Positions 43,968-52,674 of a stretch of 64,000 bases of DNA are shown one piece after another. Position 1 is the stretch's first letter; the number at the start of each line of letters is the position of its first letter. Source of the DNA: Streptomyces sp. B21-105 (lineage in GTDB: Bacteria; Actinomycetota; Actinomycetes; Streptomycetales; Streptomycetaceae); contig NZ_JARUMJ010000001.1 in NCBI RefSeq assembly GCF_036898465.1, positions 6,138,001 to 6,202,000 of the forward strand, in the 5' to 3' direction. A program made the translations under genes and the position numbers. The notes under the pieces were generated by a model, which saw only the letters and a list, made by a program, of their open reading frames with translations, was not told where the DNA came from and ran no database searches.

Positions 43968-44552
43968 TTGCGCAAGCTCACCTACTACATCGCCTGCTCC
44001 GTCGACGGCTTCATAGGAGACGTCACGGGCGACGCCTCGGCGATGCTCCCCTACGTCGACGAGGAGTTCCTGGACTTCCTGAAGTCCGAGTATCCGGAGA
44101 CCGTGTCGACCCGCGGACGGCGCGCCCGCGGCTTCGACGACCTGGAGAACAAGCGGTTCGACACAGTCATCCAGGGCCGGCTCAGCTACGACCTGGCCTT
44201 GAAGGACGGCGATGTCAGCCCGTACGCCCATCTGCGCCAGTACGTCGCCTCCCGCACCCTCGCCGCATCGCCGAGCCCGGAGGTCGAGATCGTCGGGGAG
44301 GGACTGCTCGACACGGTGCGTGAGCTGAAGGCGCAGGACGGCGGACTCGACATCTACCTGTGCGGCGGCTCCCGGCTGGCGGGCGAGCTGTTCGACGAGA
44401 TCGACCAGTTGGTGATCAAGACGTACCCGATCGTCTACGGCACCGGCATGCCGATGTTCGCCGCCGACTGCGACGTCGCCGGCTTCGCTCTCGGCGACGT
44501 CCGCTCCTTCGGCAACGGCGCGGTGGTGCGTACCTACGACCGGGAACGCTGA
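43968..44552 (+). CDS. dihydrofolate reductase-family protein (RibD C-terminal-like)
   Basis: The 194-residue product has the RibD-C/DHFR-like fold: TYYIACSVDGFIGDVTGD at the start, TVIQGRLSYDLAL in the middle, and DIYLCGGSRLAGELFDEIDQLVIKTYPIVYG. Members reduce small heterocycles with NADPH, but most stand-alone forms have unknown substrates. I chose the TTG start at 43968 with GGAAAGAAG upstream, because family homology begins at once after it (RKLTYYIACS). A possible promoter lies in the AT-richer 43905-43945 stretch. Confidence 0.85.
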   Translation: MRKLTYYIACSVDGFIGDVTGDASAMLPYVDEEFLDFLKSEYPETVSTRGRRARGFDDLENKRFDTVIQGRLSYDLALKDGDVSPYAHLRQYVASRTLAASPSPEVEIVGEGLLDTVRELKAQDGGLDIYLCGGSRLAGELFDEIDQLVIKTYPIVYGTGMPMFAADCDVAGFALGDVRSFGNGAVVRTYDRER

Positions 44553-44605
44553 CTCACCGGTGCACGCGGGGAGCGCTCGCGCCCGGGCCGTCCTACCCTG
44601 AGGTC

Positions 44606-44800
44606 ATGGACAGGGAACAACGTGTGTGTCCTGCCTGTGGGCAGCCCGTGCAGTCCGTCGTCCGGCGGCACAAGACGCTGGGGGCGTGGGTGCCGCGCTG
44701 GACGGCGGGGCCGTGCCACAACCAGGAGTGCGAGGCGTACGCGGATGCGGCCGCCGAGCCCGAACAGAAGCCCGAAGCCCCCGCCGCCCCCGCCTCCTGA
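44606..44800 (+). CDS. small zinc-ribbon-like protein
   Basis: The 64-residue product has two cysteine pairs, CPACGQPV and CHNQEC, separated by about 27 residues. The layout suggests one zinc ribbon, followed by an alanine/proline/glutamate-rich tail. I know no function. The ATG at 44606 is preceded by TACCCT at -10 distance with little leader, so it may be leaderless. Confidence 0.65.
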   Translation: MDREQRVCPACGQPVQSVVRRHKTLGAWVPRWTAGPCHNQECEAYADAAAEPEQKPEAPAAPAS

Positions 44801-44891
44801 CGCCGGACGCCGCCTGACCGCGGGAGACGGGCCCGCGTGCCCGCGGCCCGCTGCCGTGCGCACGGACCCGGTCCGCCGGGCTGCGTCCGTG

Positions 44892-45683
44892 TCAGGAGGC
44901 CGTCCGCGGTGGGCCGCCCGTCTCCGGGTCGCGTCCGGTCAGGCAGTACAGTCCGCCGGCCGGGTCGCGCATCACCGTCCAGTGCGGCTCACGGGCGACC
45001 AGGAGCGCGCCGAGCCGCTCGTGGCGGGCGCGCACCGCGTCGACGTCCGGCCCGCACGCGAGGTCGAGATGGGCACAGGCCCGGTCAGCGCCGCCGGGAC
45101 GTTCCTCGGCGAGCCGCTGGAGCAGGATGCGGATCGGCAGCCCGGCCGGCTGTTCGACCACGTGGAACTCGGACCGCGAGCCCGGCCGGGACGACCAGTC
45201 GGGCAACAGCCCGCTCCAGAAGGCGACTTCGGCGTCGAACACGGACGGCGCGAGATCCAGGCACACCTGGTCCAGCCGGCTGCCCTCCACCACGGGCGGC
45301 CGCCGCGACTCGCCCTGCCACGGCACCGCGCAGAACGACAGCCCGCCGGGGGAGCGCAGCACGGACCAGCCCTCGTGCGCGGCGGCCGTCGTCGCCCCCA
45401 GCCGCGACACCTCGGCCACGAACCCGGGCACGTCCTCGACGACGAGGTCGAGATGCGCGCCGCCGTCGCCGTCCGTCACTCCCTGGACCTTCACACAGGC
45501 GTCCGCGCCGCCCCGCGGCACCAGGGTGACGAACTCACCCTGGTCGCCGCGCGGTGCGGACAGGCCGGTGTCGGTGACCGCGGTCCAGAACGCGCACGTC
45601 CGCCCGAAGAGGTGGGCGGGCCGGTCGACGAAGGCGTACGTCCAGCGGACAGCGGGGGCGGGGCGGTCGGCACGGGTGCTCAT
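44892..45683 (-). CDS. two-domain VOC-superfamily protein
   Basis: The 263-residue product contains two vicinal-oxygen-chelate half-domains. The first runs about 10-120 (WTYAFVDRPAHLFGRTCAFWTAVT to WSVLRSPGGLSFCAVPW) and the second about 135-255 (VCLDLAPSVFDAEVAFWSGLL to WTVMRDPAGGLYCLTGRDP). VOC proteins include glyoxalases, dioxygenases and drug-binding resistance proteins; the substrate is unknown. The ATG at 45683 is 43 bases after the single-domain VOC gene, so AraC-VOC-VOC probably form one operon. Confidence 0.82.
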   Translation of the reverse strand: MSTRADRPAPAVRWTYAFVDRPAHLFGRTCAFWTAVTDTGLSAPRGDQGEFVTLVPRGGADACVKVQGVTDGDGGAHLDLVVEDVPGFVAEVSRLGATTAAAHEGWSVLRSPGGLSFCAVPWQGESRRPPVVEGSRLDQVCLDLAPSVFDAEVAFWSGLLPDWSSRPGSRSEFHVVEQPAGLPIRILLQRLAEERPGGADRACAHLDLACGPDVDAVRARHERLGALLVAREPHWTVMRDPAGGLYCLTGRDPETGGPPRTAS

Positions 45684-45726
45684 GGGCCGATCGTAGAGCG
45701 GCGGCCGGGAGCGGAACCCGCGCAGC

Positions 45727-46161
45727 TCACCTGCCGGGACGTCCGGCGCCGTCCCTGCGCTCCATGAACCGCAACAGGTTCCCCGCCGGGTCGCGGAACG
45801 CGCAGTCACGCACCCCGTACGGCTGGTCGGTCGGCTCCTGGAGCACCTCCACGCCGGCCTCCCGCACGCGCGCGTGCAGCGCGTCGCAGTCGGCGGTGGA
45901 GAAGATGACCCCGCGCAGCATGCCCTTGGCGAGCAGCCGGGCCAGCGCGTCCTTGTCGGCGGGGGAGGCGTCGGGGTCCGCGCCCGGCGGTTCCAGCACG
46001 ATGCTGACGTCCGGCTGGAGCGGTGAGCCGAGGGTCACCCAGCGCATCCCCTCGAAGCCGACGTCGCCCCGGACCTCCAGCCCGAGGACGTCACGGTAGA
46101 AGTACACGGCCTTGTCGTGGTCGTCCACGGCGATGAAGCACTGATGCAGCAGCAGGTCCAT
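45727..46161 (-). CDS. VOC-superfamily (glyoxalase/bleomycin-resistance-like) protein
   Basis: The 144-residue product has the beta-alpha-beta-beta-beta repeats of a VOC protein: HQCFIAVDDHDKAVYFYRDVLGLEVR, then GVIFSTADCDALHARVREAGVEVLQEP, and CAFRDPAGNLLRFMERR with the C-terminal metal Glu position. Acidic and proline-rich residues 61-75 form an insert. It starts 11 bases after the AraC regulator gene and is probably controlled by it. Confidence 0.85.
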   Translation of the reverse strand: MDLLLHQCFIAVDDHDKAVYFYRDVLGLEVRGDVGFEGMRWVTLGSPLQPDVSIVLEPPGADPDASPADKDALARLLAKGMLRGVIFSTADCDALHARVREAGVEVLQEPTDQPYGVRDCAFRDPAGNLLRFMERRDGAGRPGR

Positions 46162-46172
46162 GGTGTCCAGCC

Positions 46173-46583
46173 TTACGGGCGTAGAGGAGGTCCGGAGCGT
46201 CGCGGGCGGGTGAACTTGCGGGCCACACACGGCGGGATCACCGCGCTCGGCTCGTGCGACCGCGCCCGGTACGCGCTCGGGGTCTCGCCGACCAGTTCGG
46301 TGAAGCGGGCGCTGAACGAGCCGAGCGAGGTGCAGCCAACCGCCATGCACACCTCGGTCACGGTGAGGTCGCCGCGGCGCAGCAGGGCCTTGGCGCGCTC
46401 GATCCTGCGGGTCATCAGGTAGCCGTAGGGGGTCTCGCCGTAGGCCTCGCGGAAACTGCGCTGGAAGTGGCCGCAGGACATCAGCGCGGTGCGCGCGAGC
46501 GCGGCGATGTCGAGCGGTTCGGCGTACTCGCGGTCCATCCGGTCCCGTGCATGCCGCAGTCTGACCAGGTCATCCCGATTCAC
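46173..46583 (-). CDS. small AraC-family regulator (DNA-binding domain only)
   Basis: The 136-residue product is little more than the AraC double helix-turn-helix (DIAALARTALMSCGHFQRSFREAYGETPYGYLMTRRIERAKALL; VTEVCMAVGCTSLGSFSARFTELVGETPSAYR). No sugar-binding domain is present. Small AraC proteins of this kind often pair with VOC genes. I chose GTG 46583; upstream open codons are Arg/Pro-rich and unlike coding sequence. It heads the operon with two VOC genes. Confidence 0.85.
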   Translation of the reverse strand: MNRDDLVRLRHARDRMDREYAEPLDIAALARTALMSCGHFQRSFREAYGETPYGYLMTRRIERAKALLRRGDLTVTEVCMAVGCTSLGSFSARFTELVGETPSAYRARSHEPSAVIPPCVARKFTRPRRSGPPLRP

Positions 46584-46752
46584 CCTGCCAGCATGGCACG
46601 GTGACGCGCCCGGCGGCCGCCGGATTCGGCCGCCCGACCGGGCGACGGCCGTCCGGGGTGCGGCGGGGCGTCGGCGGGCGCATGGTGAACGCATGGCTGG
46701 TCACCTCGCCGTCCTCCGCGGGCCCGAGGTCCGAGTCCGGGAGGTAGAGGGC

Positions 46753-47679
46753 ATGGCGATACCGCCCCCGCTGTCCGAACTGGCCGACCTGCGCGTGGAC
46801 TACAGCGACCATGACGAACCCGTTCTCATCCGGCCCGACGGGACCCCGGTCGACACCTGGCGGGAGAACTACCCGTACGCGCGGCGCATGGAGCGCAGGG
46901 AGTACGACTGGCACAAGCGGCTCCAGCAGATCGAGCTGCTGAAGCTGCAGAGCTGGATCAAGGACACGGGACGCAGACTCGTCATCGTCTTCGAGGGCCG
47001 CGACGCGGCCGGCAAGGGCGGCACCATCAAGCGGTTCACCGAGCACCTCAACCCGCGCGGCGCCCGGGTGGTGGCCCTGGAGAAGCCGACCGAGCGGGAG
47101 CGGGGACAGTGGTACTTCCAGCGGTACGTCGAGCAGCTGCCGACCGCCGGCGAGATCGTCCTCTTCGACCGGTCCTGGTACAACCGGGCCGGGGTCGAGC
47201 GGGTCATGGGCTTCTGCACCGACGACGAGTACCGGCGCTTCGCGCGCCAGGCGCCGATGTTCGAGCGGATGCTCGTGGACGACGGCGTCGACCTGGTGAA
47301 GTTCTGGTTCTCGGTGTCGCAGAGCGAGCAGCGCACCCGCTTCACGATCCGCCGGATCGACCCCGTGCGGCAGTGGAAGCTGAGCCCGATGGACGTCGCC
47401 TCGCTGGACCGCTGGGACGACTACACCGCGGCCAAGGTCGCCATGTTCCGCGACACGGACACGGCGCACGCGCCCTGGACCGTGGTCAAGAGCAACGACA
47501 AGAAGCGGGCCCGTGTGGAGGCCATGCGCAGCGTGCTCGCCCGGTTCGCCTACACCGGCAAGGACGAGGAGGTCGTCGGCGCCCCGGATCCGCGCATCGT
47601 GGGCGCCGCGGCGGGCCTGCTGGAGGCCGGCGAGGCCGACACGACGGACCGGCCCGGCCTCCGCGGGCGCGCGGCATGA
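46753..47679 (+). CDS. ppk2: polyphosphate kinase 2 (PPK2)
   Basis: PPK2 uses polyphosphate to phosphorylate GDP/ADP or nucleoside monophosphates. The 308-residue product has the P-loop EGRDAAGKGGT at about 81-91, the lid DRSWYNRAGVERVMGF at 139-154, and KFWFSVSQSEQRTRF. Its length and YPYARRMERREYDWHKRLQQIELLKLQ segment resemble single-domain class I enzymes (NDP kinases). I chose the ATG at 46753 with GAGGTAGAGGG before it; ATG 46693 would add 20 residues. In Streptomyces polyphosphate metabolism is tied to energy balance and antibiotic control. Confidence 0.92.
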   Translation: MAIPPPLSELADLRVDYSDHDEPVLIRPDGTPVDTWRENYPYARRMERREYDWHKRLQQIELLKLQSWIKDTGRRLVIVFEGRDAAGKGGTIKRFTEHLNPRGARVVALEKPTERERGQWYFQRYVEQLPTAGEIVLFDRSWYNRAGVERVMGFCTDDEYRRFARQAPMFERMLVDDGVDLVKFWFSVSQSEQRTRFTIRRIDPVRQWKLSPMDVASLDRWDDYTAAKVAMFRDTDTAHAPWTVVKSNDKKRARVEAMRSVLARFAYTGKDEEVVGAPDPRIVGAAAGLLEAGEADTTDRPGLRGRAA

Positions 47680-47873
47680 CCGGAGTGCGCCCCTACCGTG
47701 CGGAGGCCCGCCCGGCCCGCCGAGGCACGTGACCACACCACGCTGCGCACCGTACGGCCGGCCCCGGCCGGCATGACACCGCACCCGGCCCGCGAACGGC
47801 CGCCGTTCTCGGCGGTCTGCGGACCGGGTGCGGGCAGGGTAGGCGATGCGGCCCGCGAAAGCGCGGGTCGGAC

Positions 47874-47894
47874 GGCCTGGTCATCGATCAGGCC
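47874..47894 (-). terminator. hairpin over the sodN stop codon
   Basis: On the minus strand GGCCTG (including part of the stop) pairs with CAGGCC around a nine-base loop, at the end of sodN. It is probably the terminator or a 3'-end stabilising structure. Confidence 0.5.
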
Positions 47895-48283
47895 TTCTTG
47901 GTCTCCCAGAAGATCTTGTCGATCTCGGCGATGAGCTCCAGGGCCTTCTCGCCGGTCTTCGGGTCCGTCGAGGCCTTGGCGGCCGACAGGGCCTTCAGGG
48001 TGTCGTTGACGAGCTGGTGCAGCTCCGGGTACTTCTCGAAGTGCGGGGGCTTGAAGTAGTCGCTCCACAGCACGGAGACGTGGTGCTTCGCGAGCTCGGC
48101 ACGCTGCTCCTTGATGACGGTGGCGCGTGCCTGGAAGTGCGGGTCGTCGTTGGCGGCCATCTTCTCCTGCACGGCCTTCACCGACTCCGCCTCGATGCGG
48201 GCCTGGGCCGGGTCGTACACGCCGCAGGGCAGGTCGCAGTGGGCGCTGACCTTGACCTTGGGGGCAAACAGGCGGGAAAGCAT
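47888..48283 (-). CDS. sodN: nickel superoxide dismutase
   Basis: NiSOD converts superoxide to hydrogen peroxide and oxygen in the cytoplasm. The 131-residue precursor has a 14-residue leader (MLSRLFAPKVKVSA) that is cleaved to expose the nickel hook HCDLPCGVY, in which His1, Cys2 and Cys6 of the mature enzyme bind nickel. The rest is the four-helix bundle of the hexamer. The protease gene sodX is divergent. In S. coelicolor sodN is induced by nickel; an antisense-type small RNA from sodF mRNA pairs with its leader to repress it when nickel is scarce. Confidence 0.97.
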   Translation of the reverse strand: MLSRLFAPKVKVSAHCDLPCGVYDPAQARIEAESVKAVQEKMAANDDPHFQARATVIKEQRAELAKHHVSVLWSDYFKPPHFEKYPELHQLVNDTLKALSAAKASTDPKTGEKALELIAEIDKIFWETKKA

Positions 48284-48428
48284 GGAGCGTTCCTTCCTCG
48301 TGATCGTCTTCTCAGGTGGGACATTACTCCCTGCGAGACGGCTTTTCGCGGGTGCCCCCTTGGGCTTAGGACAAAAGTCCGGGGTCACACTGGGACTGGT
48401 GGAGGAACGGACCGGGGAGGTGCCGGGG

Positions 48429-48863
48429 ATGCCGGAACCGTCGCAGGAGACCGAGCGGGGAAGGGCGGCGGCGCCTTTCGGGCTGGCCGAGGTGACCGGT
48501 CCGTCCATGGTGCCCACGCTCCACCACGGGGATCAGCTGGTGGTGCAGTACGGCGCCCGGGTACGGCCCGGTGACGTGGTGGTGCTGCGGCATCCCTTCC
48601 AGCAGGACCTGCTGGTCGTCAAACGGGCCGCGGAGCGCCGCGAGGGCGGCTGGTGGGTGCTCGGCGACAACGCCTTCGCGGGCGGCGACAGCACGGACTA
48701 CGGCACGGTACCCGACGAGCTGGTCCTGGGCAGGGTGCGGCTGCGCTACCGCCCACGGCCCCGGGATCAGCGCTCGCCGCTGGCGGTGCTGCGCTGGGCG
48801 CTGTCGGCGGCCAGGCCGGTGCGGGGCTTCGGTTCCGTCTCCAGGCGCTTGCGGGCGCGGTAG
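48429..48863 (+). CDS. sodX: NiSOD maturation protease (signal peptidase I-like)
   Basis: The 144-residue product is a short S24/S26-type peptidase: GPSMVPTLHHGDQLVVQYG with the catalytic serine, RPGDVVVLRHPFQQDLLVVKRA with the lysine, and LGDNAFAGGDSTDYG as the third conserved block. SodX removes the SodN leader so nickel can bind. No membrane anchor is visible at the N-terminus, consistent with a cytoplasmic role. The ATG at 48429 follows GGGAGGTG; an in-frame GTG at 48399 is the alternative. Its last 97 bases run antisense to the end of the next gene. Confidence 0.93.
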   Translation: MPEPSQETERGRAAAPFGLAEVTGPSMVPTLHHGDQLVVQYGARVRPGDVVVLRHPFQQDLLVVKRAAERREGGWWVLGDNAFAGGDSTDYGTVPDELVLGRVRLRYRPRPRDQRSPLAVLRWALSAARPVRGFGSVSRRLRAR

Positions 48864-49396
48864 GCGGCCACGTTGGCGCGGGTGGCGCAGCGGTCGGAGC
48901 AGTAGCGCCGGGAGCGGTTGGTCGACGTGTCGAGATAGGCGTTGCGGCACGGGCTCGCCTCGCACAGGCCGAGCCGGTCCACGCCGTGTTCGGTGAGGTG
49001 GAAGGCCAGGCCCATGGCCGCGATCGCCGCGTATCCCGCCGTCGCGTTCGACGGGTGGTCGGCCAGGTGCATGTGCCACAGCGGGCGGCCGTCGTCGTCG
49101 CGGACGTCGTGGCCGGAGATCTGCGGGCTCACCGGGAACTCCAGCAGCAGGGAGTTCAGCAGGTCCACCGCGAGGGTCTCGTCGCCGTCGTCGGCCGCCT
49201 CGAAGACCGCGCGCAGCCGGGCGCGGACCGAGCGGAACCGGGTGACGTCCGCCTCGGTGGCGCGGCGGGCGGCGGACCGGCTGACGCCGAAGAGCGCGCG
49301 GACGGCCTCGACCGAGGTCAGCGCGTCCTTGCCCCGGGCCGGGTCCTCGCTGTTGACGAGACGCACGGCGTGATCCGAGTAAAGGGCGAGTTCCAC
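48767..49396 (-). CDS. CGNR zinc-finger (ABATE-type) regulator
   Basis: The 209-residue product has an N-terminal helical ABATE domain (DHAVRLVNSEDPARGKDALTSVEAVRALFG) and a C-terminal CGNR zinc finger: LCEASPCRNAYLDTSTNRSRRYCSDRCATRANVAAYRARK. The CGNR name motif is here C-R-N-A. Such proteins are predicted stress-linked regulators binding DNA or RNA. The GTG at 49396 follows AAGGAC. Its 3' end overlaps the sodX 3' end by 97 bases on the other strand. Confidence 0.88.
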   Translation of the reverse strand: MELALYSDHAVRLVNSEDPARGKDALTSVEAVRALFGVSRSAARRATEADVTRFRSVRARLRAVFEAADDGDETLAVDLLNSLLLEFPVSPQISGHDVRDDDGRPLWHMHLADHPSNATAGYAAIAAMGLAFHLTEHGVDRLGLCEASPCRNAYLDTSTNRSRRYCSDRCATRANVAAYRARKRLETEPKPRTGLAADSAQRSTASGER

Positions 49397-49522
49397 TTGT
49401 AGTCCTTACCGGGGGTTCGACGGTCGTGGACCCGGCCGAGTAACGGCTGAGGATGCTCCCAGGGTATTACGGACCGTCGCGCCGGGCCCAGACGGACGAA
49501 AGGGCGGTACGGAGGATCGGTC

Positions 49523-49892
49523 ACTGTCGTCAAGGACGCGGCGGGCAGATTCTTCGCCTCCTTCGACTCATCGACACCGACCCCGCCACGGACCGGGCCC
49601 GCATGCCGCAGACCGACCGCACCGTCGGCGCCGACCTCGGCCTCACCCATTTCGCCGTCCTGTCCGACGGCACGAAGATCGACTCCCCGCGCTTCCTGTG
49701 GCGCGCGGAGAATGGACCTGTAGCGCCTGCGGCACGGTCCACGACCGGGACCACGACGCCGCGATCAACATCGAGACGGCCGCCGGACTGGCGGTATCGG
49801 CCTGCGGAGCGCCGGTAGGACCGGGAGCTGTCCCGGCACAGCGCGAAGAAACAGGAAGCCACCGATTCCCGACCGGAAACCGTGCCGTGTAG
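49523..49892 (+). pseudogene. truncated tnpB (IS200/IS605-type) remnant
   Basis: One frame gives TVVKDAAGRFFASF and, after a frameshift, the start of the RuvC-like domain, VGADLGLTHFAVLSDGTKI with its first catalytic Asp. After a deletion a second frame gives the zinc ribbon and the last RuvC segment, WTCSACGTVHDRDHDAAINI, and the C-terminal tail to TAG at 49892. The region between (most of the RuvC fold) and the whole N-terminal part are missing. No TnpA gene is near. It is a decayed insertion of the IS605/IS1341 group. Confidence 0.85.
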
Positions 49893-49956
49893 CGGCCCGG
49901 TTTCCGGTCGAGGAAGGCCAGAATCCTCGCCCCTTCAGGGCGAGGAGCATGTCAAA
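49871..49956 (+). mobile_element. IS605-type right end with reRNA-like hairpins
   Basis: Two stems follow each other at the end of the tnpB remnant. A perfect 12-bp inverted repeat (GACCGGAAACCG at 49871-49882 with CGGTTTCCGGTC at 49898-49909) spans the tnpB stop codon. Then CCTCGCCC/GGGCGAGG (49925-49932 with 49938-49945) is followed by AGCATGTCAA. The second hairpin and its flanks look like the right end of IS605/IS1341 elements, where the 3' part of tnpB and this end are transcribed as the guide (omega/re) RNA. The element abuts the stop codon of the ABC ATPase gene at 49952. Confidence 0.75.
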
Positions 49957-50713
49957 GCACCTTGGACAGGAACGCCTGCGTCCGCTCGTGCTGCGGGTTG
50001 GTCAGGACGTCGCGCGGGTTGCCCGACTCGACGACCACGCCGCCGTCCATGAAGACCAGGCTGTCGCCGACCTCACGGGCGAAGCCCATCTCGTGGGTGA
50101 CGACGACCATCGTCATCCCGGACTCGGCGAGGTCGCGCATGACGTCGAGGACGTCGCCGACCAGCTCCGGGTCGAGGGCCGACGTCGGCTCGTCGAACAG
50201 CATCAGCTTCGGGTCCATGGCCAGGGCCCGGGCGATCGCGACGCGCTGCTGCTGGCCGCCGGAGAGCTGCGCGGGGTAGCTCCCGGCCTTGTCGGCGAGG
50301 CCGACCCGGTCCAGGAGTTCCCTCGCCCGCTCCCTGGCCTGGGCCTTGCTGAGGCCCTTGACCTGGACCGGGGCCTCGATCACGTTCTCCGCCGCCGTCA
50401 TGTGCGGGAACAGGTTGAACCGCTGGAACACCATGCCGATGTCCCGGCGCTTCAGTGCGACCTCGCTGTCCTTGAGCTCGTACAGCTTGTCGCCCTTCTG
50501 GCGGTAGCCCACCAGGTCCCCGTCGACGTACAGCCGGCCGGCGTTGATCTTCTCGAGGTGGTTGATGCACCTCAGGAACGTCGACTTGCCGGAGCCGGAC
50601 GGGCCGATGAGGCAGAACACCTCGCCGTTCTTGACCTCCAGGTCGATGCCCTTGAGGACCTCGACCAGGCCGAAGGACTTGTGGACGCCCTCCGCCTTCA
50701 CCATCGCGGTCAT
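49952..50713 (-). CDS. polar amino acid ABC transporter ATPase (GluA-like)
   Basis: The 253-residue ATPase has Walker [10 protein letters not shown], the Q-loop [10 protein letters not shown], signature [15 protein letters not shown] and Walker [15 protein letters not shown] with H-loop [10 protein letters not shown]. It closely fits the HisP/GlnQ/GluA group that powers uptake of polar amino acids. The ATG at 50713 follows GAGGAGG and overlaps the permease stop (ATGA). It is third in the binding protein-permease-ATPase operon. Confidence 0.93.
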   Translation of the reverse strand: MTAMVKAEGVHKSFGLVEVLKGIDLEVKNGEVFCLIGPSGSGKSTFLRCINHLEKINAGRLYVDGDLVGYRQKGDKLYELKDSEVALKRRDIGMVFQRFNLFPHMTAAENVIEAPVQVKGLSKAQARERARELLDRVGLADKAGSYPAQLSGGQQQRVAIARALAMDPKLMLFDEPTSALDPELVGDVLDVMRDLAESGMTMVVVTHEMGFAREVGDSLVFMDGGVVVESGNPRDVLTNPQHERTQAFLSKVL

Positions 50714-51672
50714 GCCGTCCTCCTCGAGGATCCGAACAGGTTCGCCCTGATCTTCTGGAAGACCGTGGGCGGGAGGCTGCGGCTGGAACCGCGGGCGTAG
50801 TAGCGCTCCAGGTAGTACTGGAAGACGCTGAAGACGCTGGTCATGACCAGGTACCAGATGGAGGCGACGAACAGCAGCTCCATCACGGCGAACGACGAGG
50901 AACCGATCACCGACGTCGAGCGCAGCAGCTCGTTGTACGTCACCACGTACACCAGCGACGAGGTCTTCAGCATGTTGATGAACTCGTTGCCGGTCGGCGG
51001 CACGATCACCCGCATCGCCTGCGGGATGACGATCCGGCGCAGCGTCTTGCCGTGGCTCATGCCCAGCGCGTGGGCCGCCTCGGTCTGACCCTCGTCCACG
51101 GCCAGCAGGCCGGCCCGGCAGATCTCGGCCATGTACGCGGCCTCGTTCAGACCCAGGCCGAGCAGGGCGCACATGAACGGCGTCATGACGTCCGTCATCT
51201 CGTCCTTGTAGATCGGACCGAGGTTCAGCATCGGGAAGATCAGCGCCAGGTTGAACCACATCAGCAGCTGCACGTACACCGGGGTGCCCCGGAAGAACCA
51301 GATGTACAGCCAGGCGACCGTGCTGGTCACCGGGTTCTTCGACAGCCGCATCACGGCCAGCACGACGCCCAGGACGACGCCGAGCACCATGGACAGGATG
51401 CTGATCAGCAGGGTGCGCCCGGCGCCCGCGATCACGGTCGAGTCGAACAACTGGTCGCCGACGGTGTCCCACTGGATGTCGCCGTGGGCGAAGGCGTTGA
51501 CCAGCAGCGCGAGCAGCGCGATGACGATGACGGCACTGACCCAGCGGCCGTAGTGACGCACCGGGATCGCCTTGATCGCCTCCGGCGGGCCGGAGAACGC
51601 CGCGTCCTTGGCGACCGGCGGGGTGTCCTCGGGTGGTGCGCCCGCGGAGGACTTGTCGAGCTTGTCAGTCAT
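50710..51672 (-). CDS. polar amino acid ABC transporter permease
   Basis: The 320-residue protein has about 5 membrane helices after an acidic and proline-rich N-terminus, and the HisM-type EAA loop [32 protein letters not shown]. The start of the core reads [25 protein letters not shown]. Only one permease gene is in the operon, so it probably works as a homodimer. The ATG at 51672 lies 40 bases after the binding-protein stop. Confidence 0.92.
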   Translation of the reverse strand: MTDKLDKSSAGAPPEDTPPVAKDAAFSGPPEAIKAIPVRHYGRWVSAVIVIALLALLVNAFAHGDIQWDTVGDQLFDSTVIAGAGRTLLISILSMVLGVVLGVVLAVMRLSKNPVTSTVAWLYIWFFRGTPVYVQLLMWFNLALIFPMLNLGPIYKDEMTDVMTPFMCALLGLGLNEAAYMAEICRAGLLAVDEGQTEAAHALGMSHGKTLRRIVIPQAMRVIVPPTGNEFINMLKTSSLVYVVTYNELLRSTSVIGSSSFAVMELLFVASIWYLVMTSVFSVFQYYLERYYARGSSRSLPPTVFQKIRANLFGSSRRTA

Positions 51673-51711
51673 GGGGACTGCCCTTCGAAGACTTCAGGAG
51701 GTGCGGGTGGA

Positions 51712-52674
51712 TCACTTGCCGCCGTTGATCGCGGCAGCCTTGATCGCGCCGCTCTGGGCGCCCCACTTCTCCAGCACCTTCTGGTACGAGCCGTCCTTGA
51801 TGATCGCGTCGACGGCTTCCTTGAGGGCGTCGCGCAGCTGGGTGTTCTTCTTGTCGACGACGATGCCGAACGGAGCGGCCTCGTACTGCTCGTCGAGCAC
51901 CTCGAAGGTGTTGCCGCCGCCGGCCTTCTTGGCCATGTCCACGGCGACCGGGTAGTCGTTGACGCCGGCCACGGCGCCGCCGGACTTCACGCGGGTCTGG
52001 GCCTCGGTGTCGTTCTCGAAGGACTCGATCTTGAGGGCCTTCTTGCCGCCGTCCGTGCACTTCTTGGACTGCGCCTTCAGGGCCTCCTCGTAGGTGGTGC
52101 CCCGCTGCACCGCGACCGTCTGACCGCACAGGTCGTCCATGGTCTTGACGCCCTTGGGGTTGCCCTTCTTGACGTAGATGGCCGTGCCCGCGGTGAAGTA
52201 GTCGACGAAGTCGACGCCCTCGCCCAGCTTCTTGCCCTTGTCGTCCAGACCCTCCTGGCGCTGCTTGTTGTCCGTGATGGACGACATGGCGATGTTGTAG
52301 CGGCCGGTGTTGACCGCGGTGATCAGGGTGTCGAAGCCGCCCGAGGTGAACTGGAAGTCGACGCCGAGCTGCTTGCCGAGCGCGGCGGCGATGTCGGGGT
52401 CGACGCCCACGATCTTGCCGCCCTCGACGGACTCCATGGGGGCGTACTCGGCGTTGGTGCCGACCTTGATGACACCCGACTTCTGGATCTCGGCCGGGAG
52501 CTTCGAGAAGAGCGGGGCCTTGTTGGAGCCGCTGGACGACTCGGAGGAGCTTCCGCCGCCCTCGGTCTGGTCCCCGCAGGCGGTGAGCAGCAGGGCGCCC
52601 GCGACCGCGAGGGATCCGACCGCCGCCAGGCGGGTGCGCGCGGCGGTCGTGGTTCGGGTGGAGCGTGCGGTCAT
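51712..52674 (-). CDS. polar amino acid-binding lipoprotein of the ABC transporter
   Basis: The 320-residue product begins with a lipoprotein signal ending LLLTAC, followed by a Ser/Gly-rich linker. The mature part is a family 3 binding fold: SGVIKVGTNAEYAPMESVEGGKIVGVDPDIAAALGKQLGV, then YNIAMSSITDNKQRQEG. Family 3 proteins bind polar amino acids; a glutamine, glutamate or cystine-type ligand cannot be chosen from sequence. The ATG at 52674 follows GGAGGAA. It heads the three-gene operon. Confidence 0.92.
   Translation of the reverse strand: MTARSTRTTTAARTRLAAVGSLAVAGALLLTACGDQTEGGGSSSESSSGSNKAPLFSKLPAEIQKSGVIKVGTNAEYAPMESVEGGKIVGVDPDIAAALGKQLGVDFQFTSGGFDTLITAVNTGRYNIAMSSITDNKQRQEGLDDKGKKLGEGVDFVDYFTAGTAIYVKKGNPKGVKTMDDLCGQTVAVQRGTTYEEALKAQSKKCTDGGKKALKIESFENDTEAQTRVKSGGAVAGVNDYPVAVDMAKKAGGGNTFEVLDEQYEAAPFGIVVDKKNTQLRDALKEAVDAIIKDGSYQKVLEKWGAQSGAIKAAAINGGK

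Noticed and set aside
48111..48428. Upstream extension of the sodX frame across the sodN leader
   Set aside because: It would run antisense through sodN; the ATG at 48429 has a proper ribosome-binding site and begins the family-like region.
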